DNA of 64,000 nt, taken from contig NC_086183.1 of the NCBI RefSeq assembly GCF_023053635.1, forward strand, positions 32,779,501 to 32,843,500, read 5' to 3'. Under the pieces are notes generated by a model that made no database searches, was not told where the DNA came from, and saw only the letters and a program-made list of their open reading frames with translations. Numbering within the stretch: position 1 is the stretch's first letter; each line of letters begins with the position of its first letter. Positions 41,150-56,478 of this stretch are shown in pieces. The DNA comes from Elgaria multicarinata webbii (lineage: Eukaryota; Chordata; Lepidosauria; Squamata; Anguidae). Both the position numbers and the translations under genes were made by a program.

Positions 41150-41465
41150 GGTGACCATATGAAAAGGAGGACAGGGCTCCTGTATCTTTAACAGTTGTAT
41201 AGAAAAGGGAATGTCAGCAGGTGGCATTTGTATATATGGAGAACCTGGTGAAATTTCCTCTTCATCACACCAGTTAAAGCTGCAAGAGCTATATTAGAGT
41301 GACCAGATACAAAAGAGTGCAGGGTACCTGCAACTTTAACTGTTGTGATGAAGAGGAAATTTCACCAGGTTCCCCATATATACAAATGACACATGCTGAA
41401 ATTCCCTTTTCAATACAACTGTTAAAGGTACAGGAGCTCTGTCCTCCTTCTCATGTGGTCACCCT
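41150..41465. mobile_element. TAGGGTGACC palindromic element inside the tandem array
   Basis: A hairpin element from GGTGACCATATGAAAAGG to CATGTGGTCACCCTA. Its left end is fused to a broken array unit. Confidence 0.8.
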
Positions 41466-41847
41466 ATGTGAAAGATACAGGAGCCCTGTCCTCCTTTTCA
41501 TAGGGTCACCCTATGTTAAAGATCCAGGAGCCCTGTTCTCCTTTTCATGTGGTCACCCTATGTGAAAGATCCAGGAGCCCTGTCCTCCTTTTCATGTGGT
41601 CACCCTATGTGAAAGATACAGGAGCCCTGTCCTCCTTTTCATAGGGTCACCCTATGTTAAAGATCCAGGAGCCCTGTTCTCCTTTTCATGTGGTCACCCT
41701 ATGTCAAAGATCCAGGAGCCCTGTCCTCCTTTTCATAGGGTCACCCTATGTTAAAGATCCAGGAGCCCTGTCCTTCTTTTCAAAGGGTCACCCTACGTTA
41801 AAGACACAGGAGCCCTGTCCTCCTTTTCAGAGGGCCACCCGAGGTAA
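41466..41847. repeat. 47-bp tandem array, right part, eight units
   Basis: Eight 47-bp units vary at a few places: ATGTGG or ATAGGG, GATAC or GATCC. The last units are more diverged. Confidence 0.95.
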
Positions 41848-41879
41848 GGCTTAGAAACCATCTAAGCTCATAGGGGTCA

Positions 41880-42330
41880 CCTCCAAAAGAACCCAGGAGT
41901 CCAGTTTCCCAGCATGCTTTGCTCTGCCATAGCCAGCTTTCCTCAATGAGAACCCAGGAGTCCTAGTGCCACACCCTCTTCTCCACCTCTGTGCTCTGCT
42001 TCCCTCTACCGCTATAGATCTAGGGACCCCTACTCCCCCCCACCCCCACCAGCACCAAGCTCAGAAGCGATGCCCCGCCTCTGTGTTCCGCAGAGAGCTG
42101 ATTGGTTCTCTTAGTTGAAGAAAGGCGGGACCTACACAGCTTGGTTTTCATTGGACAGAGGAGGCTGCCACTCAACGGGCCACCCGGAAATGTGTCGCCC
42201 TGCTCTCTGTTGGAATGAGTGAGTGAGCTTGGATTGCAATGGGAGGGGGAGGGGGCAGGTCAGGACGCCTGGGTTCTTTTTCTTGCCTTTGCCAAGCCTG
42301 GTGGGAGTCAGGACTCCTGGGTTCTTTTGG
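41880..42330. repeat. Facing AGAACCCAGGAGTCC words
   Basis: AGAACCCAGGAGTCC occurs twice at the left (near 41889 and 41949) and its reverse complement twice at the right (near 42265, imperfect, and 42310). Possibly the ends of an old foldback element. The promoter-like piece lies between them. Confidence 0.4.
42095..42235 (+). promoter_or_regulatory. Promoter-like segment upstream of ALKBH6
   Basis: Two reverse CCAAT boxes (GATTGG near 42109, CATTGG near 42150) and an ETS-type site CCGGAAAT near 42184 fall within 80 bp. This is the makeup of a TATA-less housekeeping promoter. ALKBH6 coding starts 2.1 kb further on, so a non-coding first exon would be needed. Confidence 0.35.
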
Positions 42331-42585
42331 ATCAGGGGAGAGGGAAAGCCAGGCCTCGAGACGTCTTGGGCTTGCAGTCTTTCCCCCTCCCCAATTTCCT
42401 CTCCTACATCCCCAACAGGCAGAAATTCAACAGGACAGCCTGCGATTCCAAATAGGGTTTTCACAGTGCCGTCAAGAGACACGTTTGTTTTGTGTGTTTT
42501 ATTGAGGAATTTCTATGCTGCCCTTCAAGGCAGCCAACACGTGTCATAATAATGGTTAGTTATGGGGCGGATTAAATAATAACTG

Positions 42586-42913
42586 TAGGGTGACCATATG
42601 AAAAGGAGGACAGGGCTCCTGTATCTTTAACAGTTGCATGGAAAAGGAAATTTCAGCAGGTGTCATTTGTATGCATGTTGCACCTGGTGAAATTTCCTCT
42701 TCATCACAACAATTCAAGGTGCAGGAGCTATATTGTAGCTATACTGTGACCAGGTTTAAAAGAGGGCAGGGTACCTGCAGCTTTAACTGTGGTGATGAAG
42801 AGGAACTTTCACCAGGTTCTCCATATATCCAAATGACACCTGCTGAAATTCCCTTTTCAATGCAACTGTTAAAGATACAGGAGCCCTGTCCTCCTTTTCA
42901 TATGGTCACCCTA
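42586..42913. mobile_element. TAGGGTGACC palindromic hAT-type element, 328 bp
   Basis: Arms TAGGGTGACCATATGAAAAG and CATATGGTCACCCTA. The exact 8-bp duplication AATAACTG lies at 42578-42585 and 42914-42921. Confidence 0.92.
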
Positions 42914-43025
42914 AATAACTGAATATGAATAAATATAACAATACAAAAATAAAAACAAAACTGTTTTAAACCCCACCCCCAGGTAGAATCAGTATGTAAA
43001 CAAATCAGATCTAGAAGTCCTTTAA

Positions 43026-43152
43026 AGGCGCGATCCTATACATGTTTAGACGGAGGGGAAAAACCTACAACTTTCAGCACTCAATGCTGGGGGTTGTAGG
43101 ACTTTCCCACCCCACCCACCCCGTCTAAACAAGCATTGGAGTGCAGCCTAAA
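43026..43152. repeat. Small GTTTAGACGG foldback
   Basis: GATCCTATACATGTTTAGACGG faces CCGTCTAAACAAGCATTGGAG about 70 bp on. The arms also share CCTACAAC/GTTGTAGG. Confidence 0.5.
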
Positions 43153-43310
43153 AAGCCGTTTAAAAGCCTGGGGGAATAAAAAGCTGTGTTCAAAGGAAAC
43201 ACAAAGCAAAACAAAAAGCCAGAACTGAGAGGTATCTCCATGTCAAAGAGCTTACAAACTTAAGGACAGACAATTTGGGAGAACCAACAGAAGAAGGTGG
43301 GGTTCAGAGT

Positions 43311-44126
43311 AGCAGTGGTTGGGTGTGAGCAAAGACCTCCAACCAGTTGCCGGGGAACATGGGTGGGAGGGAGCTGTTGCACCCAGGGCCGGTGCCAGAC
43401 TATTTTGCACCCTAGGCAAGGTGAGCTACTTTCACCCCCACCCCCAAAAAAAATGCCAACTTTGATTTTTAAGAACACATGTTTCCTGGAAGAATTAAGA
43501 AGCACAAAACTTGAAACTGCTAAATTTATTTTAAAGTGCAAGAAATACATCGTGCCAATTATAGCAAACAAATTGGAAAGGAACATCTATGGGTCTAAAA
43601 TGCATTATTTAATAGGAATATCACCTCCAAACCATCCCCCCAACTTACACGTGCACACACACGGACACACTCAGCATCACTCACTCCAAACAAACACACG
43701 CATGAACACATGCATTCACTCAAAGACCCCCTGCACCCCATTCACCCATACATTCTCTCTCTGTGTGTCTGTCTTCTGGGTGTGTTCTGGAAGTCCAAAC
43801 GTGGAGCCGCCCCACCCCCACCCCAGCGTCCCTGCCTTCGCTTCGGCTGGGCGGGCACGGGGCGCCATCTCACCCGCCCAGGCCCAGCTGAATCCTCGGG
43901 CCGGGCCGGCTCACAGCCAACGCGCGTGAGTGCTGTGCTGTGTCCGGCGCCCCTCTTAGCTTGGCGCTCTAGGCGGCCGCCTGAGTGGCCTCTATGGTAG
44001 CACCGGCCTTGGTTGCACCATGTCCTACTTGTTCATCCCTGGCTGACGGCTGGTCAGCCACTGTGTGAACAGAGTGCTGGACTAGATGGACCCTTGGTCT
44101 GATCCAGCAGGCTCTTCCGATGTTCT
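43311..44126 (+). mobile_element. CR1-like LINE (TTCTTATG-tail family) split by a hAT element
   Basis: The left part (43311-43383, GGGGAACATGGGTGGGAGG) and right part (44012-44126, GTGCTGGACTAGATGGACCC to TTCTTATAT) are continuous once the insert is set aside. Confidence 0.8.
43384..44011. mobile_element. hAT element, CAGGGCCGGTGC type, 628 bp
   Basis: The ends CAGGGCCGGTGCCA and TAGCACCGGCCTTG pair. The exact 8-bp duplication GTTGCACC lies at 43376-43383 and 44012-44019. The right half is GC-rich. Its frames show no transposase I recognise. Confidence 0.88.
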
Positions 44127-44325
44127 TATATCTTTCTCTCACCAAACTGGCTTCCCCCAGGTATGTCCGAGTCCTTTCCCTAACACATTCCACTGTGATG
44201 TTGCCAGCTTTCCTGAGTGAGCAACAGGAAGTCCTCCTCCACCTGGGTCAGGCCCTGGATTTGTGATGGCTTGAGAAGAAACCGAGAAAGCTCCGCTTTG
44301 GTTTGTGATCGATCCAGATTCAGAG

Positions 44326-50369
<6,044 letters not shown>

Positions 50370-50420
50370 CGGGTTTTACTTTGTGGTGGGGGCGGGCGAT
50401 GTGACGGAACACCCTTCCAG

Positions 50421-50426
50421 ATTAAA
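50421..50426 (+). promoter_or_regulatory. ALKBH6: Poly(A) signal ATTAAA of ALKBH6
   Basis: ATTAAA lies 52 nt after the stop codon, giving a very short 3' UTR. It is the second most common vertebrate signal. Confidence 0.6.
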
Positions 50427-50429
50427 AAA

Positions 50430-51099
50430 TGAGCAAATCCTTGCATGTAGAACACTAGCATATCAGGAAGAAGGGTGTTAGCTTTGGCTTCTCTCTGACG
50501 TGGGGGATCATGGTTTCGTTTTGCATTTGGAAGAGGAATCTGAAACGGTACAGCCCAGGTTCTACTGTTTTGCTGTTGTGAAAAGGACGCCTAAGAGAGG
50601 GACTGTGATGGCATGGTTTGGGGGAGAGCAACCGCTGTGAACTGCAAATCTGCACAAAATATTTAAGATGGGAGAGACGAGAATAGTAAGCCCGGGAGAC
50701 TAGGAAGAGCAGGCCTCTCTGGTGCGTCACATCTTCTGTCACCCTCAGCATACGGCATGGCCTGACAGAAGGAAAATGCGCTGGTGGTTGGAAATCACAG
50801 ATTGTGTTCCCAGCAAAGCTAGAAAGCCAGGGCACCCGGCTCCCCTTCTCAGCAACGAGCTGTTTTCTGCATTTGATGCGAGAGCGGCGGACGTCTTTTG
50901 TAACACTGGAAAGCCCGGCGGCCTGGTTTGGACTTAGCTGCCTATTCAGCAGAGAGGAAGAACGTGGGCCCTCCAAGTGCGGCTGGATGGCATTTCCCCC
51001 TCAGCTCCAGCCAGCTTGCCCGTGGTGATGCATGATGGGAGCAACAGCCCTAGCAACATCTGGCCAAGACGTTCGTCATCCCTGCTCGACGGTATAGAC
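50430..51099. other. Downstream of ALKBH6, nothing recognised
   Basis: About 670 bp, apparently unique. The 173-codon minus-strand frame at 50455-50976 has no recognisable domain. Confidence 0.45.
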
Positions 51100-51210
51100 C
51101 AACCTTCCTCAACCTGGGGCGCTCCAGATGTGTTGGACTGCAAAGCTGGCTGGGGCATTCTGGGAGTTGTAGTCCAACACATCTGGAGCGCCCCAGGTTG
51201 AGGAAGGCTG
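51100..51210. mobile_element. CAGCCTTCC hairpin element, 111 bp, shortened left arm
   Basis: Starts CAACCTTCCTCAACCTGG and ends AGGTTGAGGAAGGCTG. The exact 8-bp duplication GTATAGAC lies at 51092-51099 and 51211-51218. The left arm lacks about 19 bp next to the loop. Confidence 0.88.
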
Positions 51211-51692
51211 GTATAGACATTGGCTGGCCAGCCTGCAGACCTGGGAATCAGGACTCGCGGGTTCTTTCCCCCCAGCCCAGATGCCACTCTTAAGACACAG
51301 ACGCTCCACGTTACTTGGGGCTCAAAAGGCCTCGTTCCGAATATGCCACATCTCTATTGGTGGCATGTTTGATTCGGAATTGCTCACGTTAACATCTGAA
51401 CGTTCAAATAAAAGGGCAGTCAGACGTGTGCTAACGTCAGGAGTATCGGTGTGCACTTTTTGGAAAGATCTCACGATTCTGAAGCATCTCTTTGGGTTTC
51501 CCCAAGCTGCAAAATCAAGGCCAGATCTGCACCAAGCAGGATATAGCAGTGTGAAACCGGTATGAAAGCGGTATATGGTACGTGTCAATGGGCCCCAGCA
51601 GTTGTCAGTGCTCCTGCCTCTTAGATACTGCTTTCATACCACTTTCATAGTGCTACATCCTGCTTGGTGTTGATCTTGCCCAAGTCTCAGTG

Positions 51693-51790
51693 GTAAATTA
51701 TTTATTTTTATTTATTTATTTAAGGATTTTTATGCCGCCATTCAGCCAAAAAAGGCTCTCACGGCGGCTTACAAAAGTATTTCTTGACAG
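51693..51790 (-). mobile_element. LINE 3' tail, CGCCGTGAGAGCC type
   Basis: ATGCCGCCATTCAGCCAAAA then AAGGCTCTCACGGCGGCTTA. Same type as the tail nested at 12544-12640. Confidence 0.7.
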
Positions 51791-51910
51791 TCCCTGCCCA
51801 CAGACATGTAAAAGACATAACACAAAAGGAAAGGGGATTGGGAGGGAGGAGGAGGGGGAAAAGGAAAGCAAATTCAGGCACTACAATCTTAGTTGCAAAG
51901 TTCAGCAGTG

Positions 51911-52120
51911 ACAGTTGGTAGGAGGAGGAAGGGGGCTCTCAGCTGGAGCTGGACCCAGGCACGATGGAGAGGTGCCTGGCTGCTGCTTCCTCCCCCACTG
52001 GTGGCCTTTGCAGAGACAGTTGGTAGCAGGAGGGAGGGGGCTCTCAGCTGGAGCTGGACCTAGGCATGATGGAGAGGTGCCTGGCTGCTGCTTCCTCCCT
52101 CACTGGTGGCCTCTGCAGAT
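51911..52120. repeat. Tandem duplication, 2 x 105 bp
   Basis: Both units begin ACAGTTGGTAG and contain GGGGCTCTCAGCTGGAGCTG and CTGGCTGCTGCTTCCTCC. They differ at few bases. Confidence 0.92.
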
Positions 52121-52123
52121 TAG

Positions 52124-52153
52124 GGTTAGGGTTAATCCTCGGGTTAGGGTTGA
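52124..52153. repeat. Short telomere-like TTAGGG repeats
   Basis: TTAGGGTTAGGGTTA, then GGGTTAGGGTT after six other bases, directly after the 105-bp duplication. GGTTAGGGTT recurs at 52195. Confidence 0.8.
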
Positions 52154-52361
52154 GGAGGCAAAGCTCCCCAGGCGTGAACTGGAGCTACGGAAGGTGGTTA
52201 GGGTTGGAGTCCTAGCATGGGGAATGCTGTATTCTATCCGATTGTTCAACATACAATGAACAAACAGAGAACTGTTTCTACCTGGATTGTTCTCTCATCT
52301 TCAAAACGAAGATGTCCCATTTCAAGATGAAGGGTCTTTTGTGTCATTTGGACAACAAGAC

Positions 52362-52612
52362 CATTATTATTATTATTATTATCATTTATTTATATAGCAC
52401 CATCAATGTACATGGTGCTGTACAGAGTAAAACAGTAAATAGCAAGACCCTGCCGCATAGGCTTACAATCTAATAAAATCATAGTAAAACAATAAGGAGG
52501 GGAAGAGAATGCAAACAGGTACAGGGTAGGGTAAGCAGGCACAGGGTAGGGAAAAACTAACAGTAGAAAGTAACAGTAGAAGTCTGCACAACATCAAGTT
52601 TTAAAAACAAGA
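52362..52612 (-). mobile_element. L2-clade LINE 3' end, second family
   Basis: TATATAGCACCATCAATGTA and CATGGTGCTGTACAGAG match the tail at 13767. Confidence 0.8.
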
Positions 52613-52644
52613 CCACTTTTAGGACTGCAAAACGTGCAACGTAA

Positions 52645-52780
52645 CAACATCAGAAGAGCCCTGAGGCTGGATCAGACCGAGGGTCCATCTAGTCCAGCAC
52701 TCTGTTCACACAGGGGCCAAACAGCTGTCGACCAGGGACCCACAAGCAGCACCCTCCCACCCATGTTCCCCAGCAACTTG
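52645..52780 (-). mobile_element. CR1-like LINE 3' end (TTCTTATG-tail family)
   Basis: GGTCCATCTAGTCCAGCACTC and CCCATGTTCCCCAGCAACTT on the + strand. Confidence 0.75.
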
Positions 52781-53165
52781 GAGGGACACAGTTTGTGGAA
52801 ATTTGTGGGGTGAACTGTCAGAAATATTACGATGCAGGTTGACATTGCTTGGTGCTGGAAACAACTTGATTCTGTCCTGGTAAACCTTCCTATGTCTATT
52901 ACACCAATAATATCCAAAAAATTTGCTCTATATTAGCTTTCGCTGCAAATATCTATATGACATACTTCTTTATGCTGTTACCCTTGTAATGAGCTGCCCC
53001 GTGAAGCAATAAAGCGTACGTGCATGTCTTCTGCTGGCACTGTCAACAGCTTCTACAGCTGGGCTGTGGCTTAAATTAAGCCTCAGGGGGTGGAGGCCCT
53101 TTGAAATATTTGCAAATGAAGAATGCACATTGAGCAGCATGAGACTTCTGGAGGGGGGTGGTGTC

Positions 53166-53998
53166 CATAGAGTATTGTGTCCAGTTCTGGGCTCCACAAT
53201 TCAAGAAGGACGCAGACAGGCTGGAGCGTGTTCAGAGGAGGGCAACCAGGATGATCAGGGGTCTGGAAACAAAGCCCTATGAAGAGAGACTGAAAGAACT
53301 GGGCATGTTTAGCCTGGAGAAGAGAAGATGGAAGTGAGACATGATAGCACTCTTCAAAGACTTGAAAGGTTGTCACACAGAGGAGGGCCAGGATCTCTTC
53401 TCGATCCTCCCAGAGTGCAGGACACGGAATAACGGGCTCAAGTTACAGGAAGCCAGATTCCACCTGGACATCAGAAAAAACTTCCTGTTAGAGCAGTACG
53501 ACAATGGAACCAGTTACCTAGGGTGACCATATGAAAAGGAGGACAGGGCTCCTGTATCTTTAACAGTTGCACAGAAAATGGAATTTCAGCAGGTGTCATT
53601 TGTATGCCTGCAGCACCTGGTGAAGTTTCCTCTTCATCACAACAGTTAAAGCTGCCCTGACTAGTATGACCATATACAAAAGAAGGCAGGGCACCTGCAG
53701 CTTTAACTGTTGTGATGAAGAAGAAATTTCACCAGGTTCTCCATATATACGAATGACCCCTGCTGAAATTCCCTTTTCAATATAACTGTTAAAGATACAG
53801 GAGCCCTGTCCTCCTTTTCATATGGTCACCCTACAGTTACATAGAGGGGTTGTGGGCTCTCCCTCACTAGAGGCCTTCTAGAGGCAGCTGGACAACCATC
53901 TGTCAAGTATGCTTTAAGGTGGATTCCTGCACTTAGCAGGGGGTTGGACTGGATGGCCTTATAGGACCCTTCCAACTCTACTATTCTATGATTCTATG
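53166..53998 (+). mobile_element. CR1 LINE 3' part split by a hAT-type element
   Basis: The left part (53166-53518) ends GGAACCAGTTACC. The right part (53834-53998) starts CAGTTACATAGAGG and runs to the TCTATGATTCTATGG tail. Confidence 0.9.
53519..53833. mobile_element. TAGGGTGACC palindromic hAT-type element, 315 bp, inside CR1
   Basis: The 8-bp duplication CAGTTACC (53511-53518) and CAGTTACA (53834-53841) lies inside known CR1 sequence. This proves the element limits, because other CR1 copies serve as the empty site. Confidence 0.93.
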
Positions 53999-54059
53999 GT
54001 GTGGAAATGGCTTGCAGGCAGTACACCTGTTCACAGCCTACCTAATTTTCCACTGGCAT

Positions 54060-54262
54060 TGAGCTGGGCAGAGGGCATAGTCCAGGGCTAGAACACTTGC
54101 TTTGTACACAGGAGTTCCCAGGTTCAGCCTTGGCTATCTCCAGTGAAAAGAATTGGCTCGCAGGTGCTAAAAAGGTTCTCTGCTCAAAACCATGGAGAGC
54201 CATTGCTAGAACTATTGCCAGTTGGAGCGTTGGGCTTGATAGAACAATGCTCTAACCAGTGG
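54060..54262 (+). mobile_element. tRNA-derived SINE, worn
   Basis: AGAACACTTGCTTTGTACAC and box B-like GGTTCAGCCTTGG, followed by the SINE body. Confidence 0.6.
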
Positions 54263-54440
54263 GCCTGTTCAGACACCACGCTAAGCCACCATGGTTAGGA
54301 AAAATGCTGTTCACATGACACACTAAGCCATCCTAGTTAGCTCAAAAGGCTTAACCCTGGCTTAGCGGGTTGTCTCTACAGTGCCATTAGAAGATAGCAT
54401 CACCTAACCCACTCTGGGTGTGCTACCGTTGCTGATAGCA
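54263..54440. repeat. Worn CTAAGCCA foldback
   Basis: GTTCAGACACCACGCTAAGCC and CACACTAAGCCATCCTAGTTA with facing GGCTTA words, reminiscent of the outer element at 1731-2042. Confidence 0.4.
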
Positions 54441-56349
54441 CCCTGGGCCTTTCTGTAGAACTCCGCTGTTCAAATCCAGGTCCTTTTGGTTGCATCTTTG
54501 CAGTTCAAGGAACATAAATCAAAGGAACAACTAGCAAAAACAGTCGTGGGAGGAGTTTCCTTCCCGAATTAAATACCGAATTAAATACCATCATTTTGTT
54601 GTGAATCAGCAGCAGCAGCATTGTAAAAGCCCTGTGGTTCTGTAAGGGTTAATGCCATGGGTCCAGATCCTGCAGTCCTTGTTTGCATGGCAGAAGGGTG
54701 TGTCTCTGTGTGTGTGTGTGTTTTATTTTTTGCATTTAGTTGCAAGGGAGAAGCACCTGGTTTGTCTGAGGGCGAGCGCATTGATGGGCTGGGCTTTTTC
54801 CTGGTTACAGTTGGAGAATCAAGTTACCTGACAACCCTCCCTGAGCCTGGTTTCTCTTTGTCCCAGGTATCTGCAGAGAGCTGCTCACCTGCTTTGGGAG
54901 CAGGGAGAAACACGGGCAAAGATTATGGGGCTGCCTTTTTCAATCCTTTGCCTGCAGTCCGCCCCTGTTCCTTCCGTCAAGGTGTGAGATCGGGAGAAGG
55001 AGGAGATAGATGATGCCCTTCGCCGTGTCTGCTGGGCGTGCGCCTGTTGCCAGCTTGCTGCAGCTGATGTGGCGATTGCACTAGGGCGCCTGTTTAATGA
55101 TTGACAGGCAGGAGACATGCAAAAGGTCAGGCTGTGGTGCAAAGGATTCCTGCTTCTAAGCTTCAGGCAGACACTGGATTTTGATCTGGTGGGATCGCAA
55201 AGCCGAATGAAATCAGCGAGCTGGTCCTTTCAGGTAAGTTGTAAATCACCCCTGCCACACCTGCTTTCCAATGCAGGTGATTTGCCTCCGATGTGAAGTA
55301 GATCCTGGTTTGTGGACCCTCAGCTGAGAATGAGCTGTCCTAACATTTGACAGTGTTTTGATTTGATTGGCAGGAAGCCACAGGCTGAATTGGTAGATTA
55401 CTCGATGTGAACTTTATTAATTAGCGGAGGCCCGTTTTAACTGATGGGGCTGTGACTTTTAAAAGCATGTATGGTGAGGCTCTTTTGGTTTCCAGCCATT
55501 TACAATAAGAGGGCACGAAAAAGACATATTAAAGGTGGCATTTTAGCAAGCACTGGCAAATCTTGTTCGTTACGTTCCGAGTTCTCTCACATCTTGGAAA
55601 AGGCACCGCTACCCACGTTTTCACTCAAATCCCCGAAAAGAGAAAATGGTGTGATTACTCAAGTGATAAATGAAATGCACTCTGTGCATGCTCAAAAGCT
55701 AACTCATTATTGCACTCAGTAGGCCAGTGCTGCAGAAAGACATTCCCGAGCCGTGTTAACTGCCCATATGTAGAGCTCCGGGTAGGTCTGGAGAAACAGT
55801 CCAATTCCAAACCAGACCCATTTCTGCTGCGTGAAAACCCGCAACGACCGGAAGCCCTTCTGGCTACAGAGGAGTTTGGCCCGAGCCAGTTTTGAAAACT
55901 GCGTATGTGGTGGTGTGAAAGGCAGTCCAAGTATCTTCAGGCCTGGGAAACTGTAATGTCTTCTCCATTTACCCAAACAAGGGTGGCTGACCTATTTGGA
56001 ATCGTACAGGGTGTTCCTGAAGGCGTGGCACTTTCCCTGCTACAGTGGTGGCGTTATGGGAGGGATGAATCCCATAACCTGGAGGCCAAACAGCAGCTGC
56101 TGGGATTAGGGAAGAGAGTCATGAAAGTAGTCATGAAAGAAGTCTTAAGTGCAGGATGCGACCGAGGAACACCAAATGGTTCAAGGTGTGTAGGGGAAGG
56201 GATTTCTTGCCTCCCTCTCTCACAACACAGCGTCACAGCATCCAGTAGGTTCAGGATGGACCAATAAAGCTATTCACACACGTGCAATGTGCTTGTGGAA
56301 CTCACTACCCCAAGAGGAAGCTGCGTCGTACTGAGTCAGACCATAGTCA
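54441..56349. other. Intergenic, apparently unique
   Basis: A (TG)n run near 54702-54722. One copy of the CACTCTGTGCATGCTC motif at 55678. No exon seen; a short SINE scrap near 56323-56347. Confidence 0.45.
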
Positions 56350-56478
56350 GCCTCCCCCAAGCCTGGTGGCCTCCAGATGTGTTGGATTCCAACTCCCATC
56401 GCCTCCAGCCTGGCTTGGGGATGATGGGGATTGTATTCCAACACATCTGGACAGCACCAGGGTGGGGGAAGTTGGTCT
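56350..56478. mobile_element. CAGCCTTCC-type hairpin element, moderately diverged
   Basis: CAGCCTCCCCCAAGCCTGGT to CACCAGGGTGGGGGAAG, arms still well paired. Confidence 0.6.

Noticed and set aside
41031-41847. CRISPR-like regular repeats
   Set aside because: The units are directly adjacent with no spacers and are made of transposon end sequence in a vertebrate genome.
43297-43929. 210-codon open frame
   Set aside because: It spans the joint between a CR1-like LINE and an inserted hAT element, with a low-complexity, His/Pro-rich middle.
50455-50976. 173-codon minus-strand open frame after ALKBH6
   Set aside because: No recognisable domain or splice context; I cannot support it as a gene.
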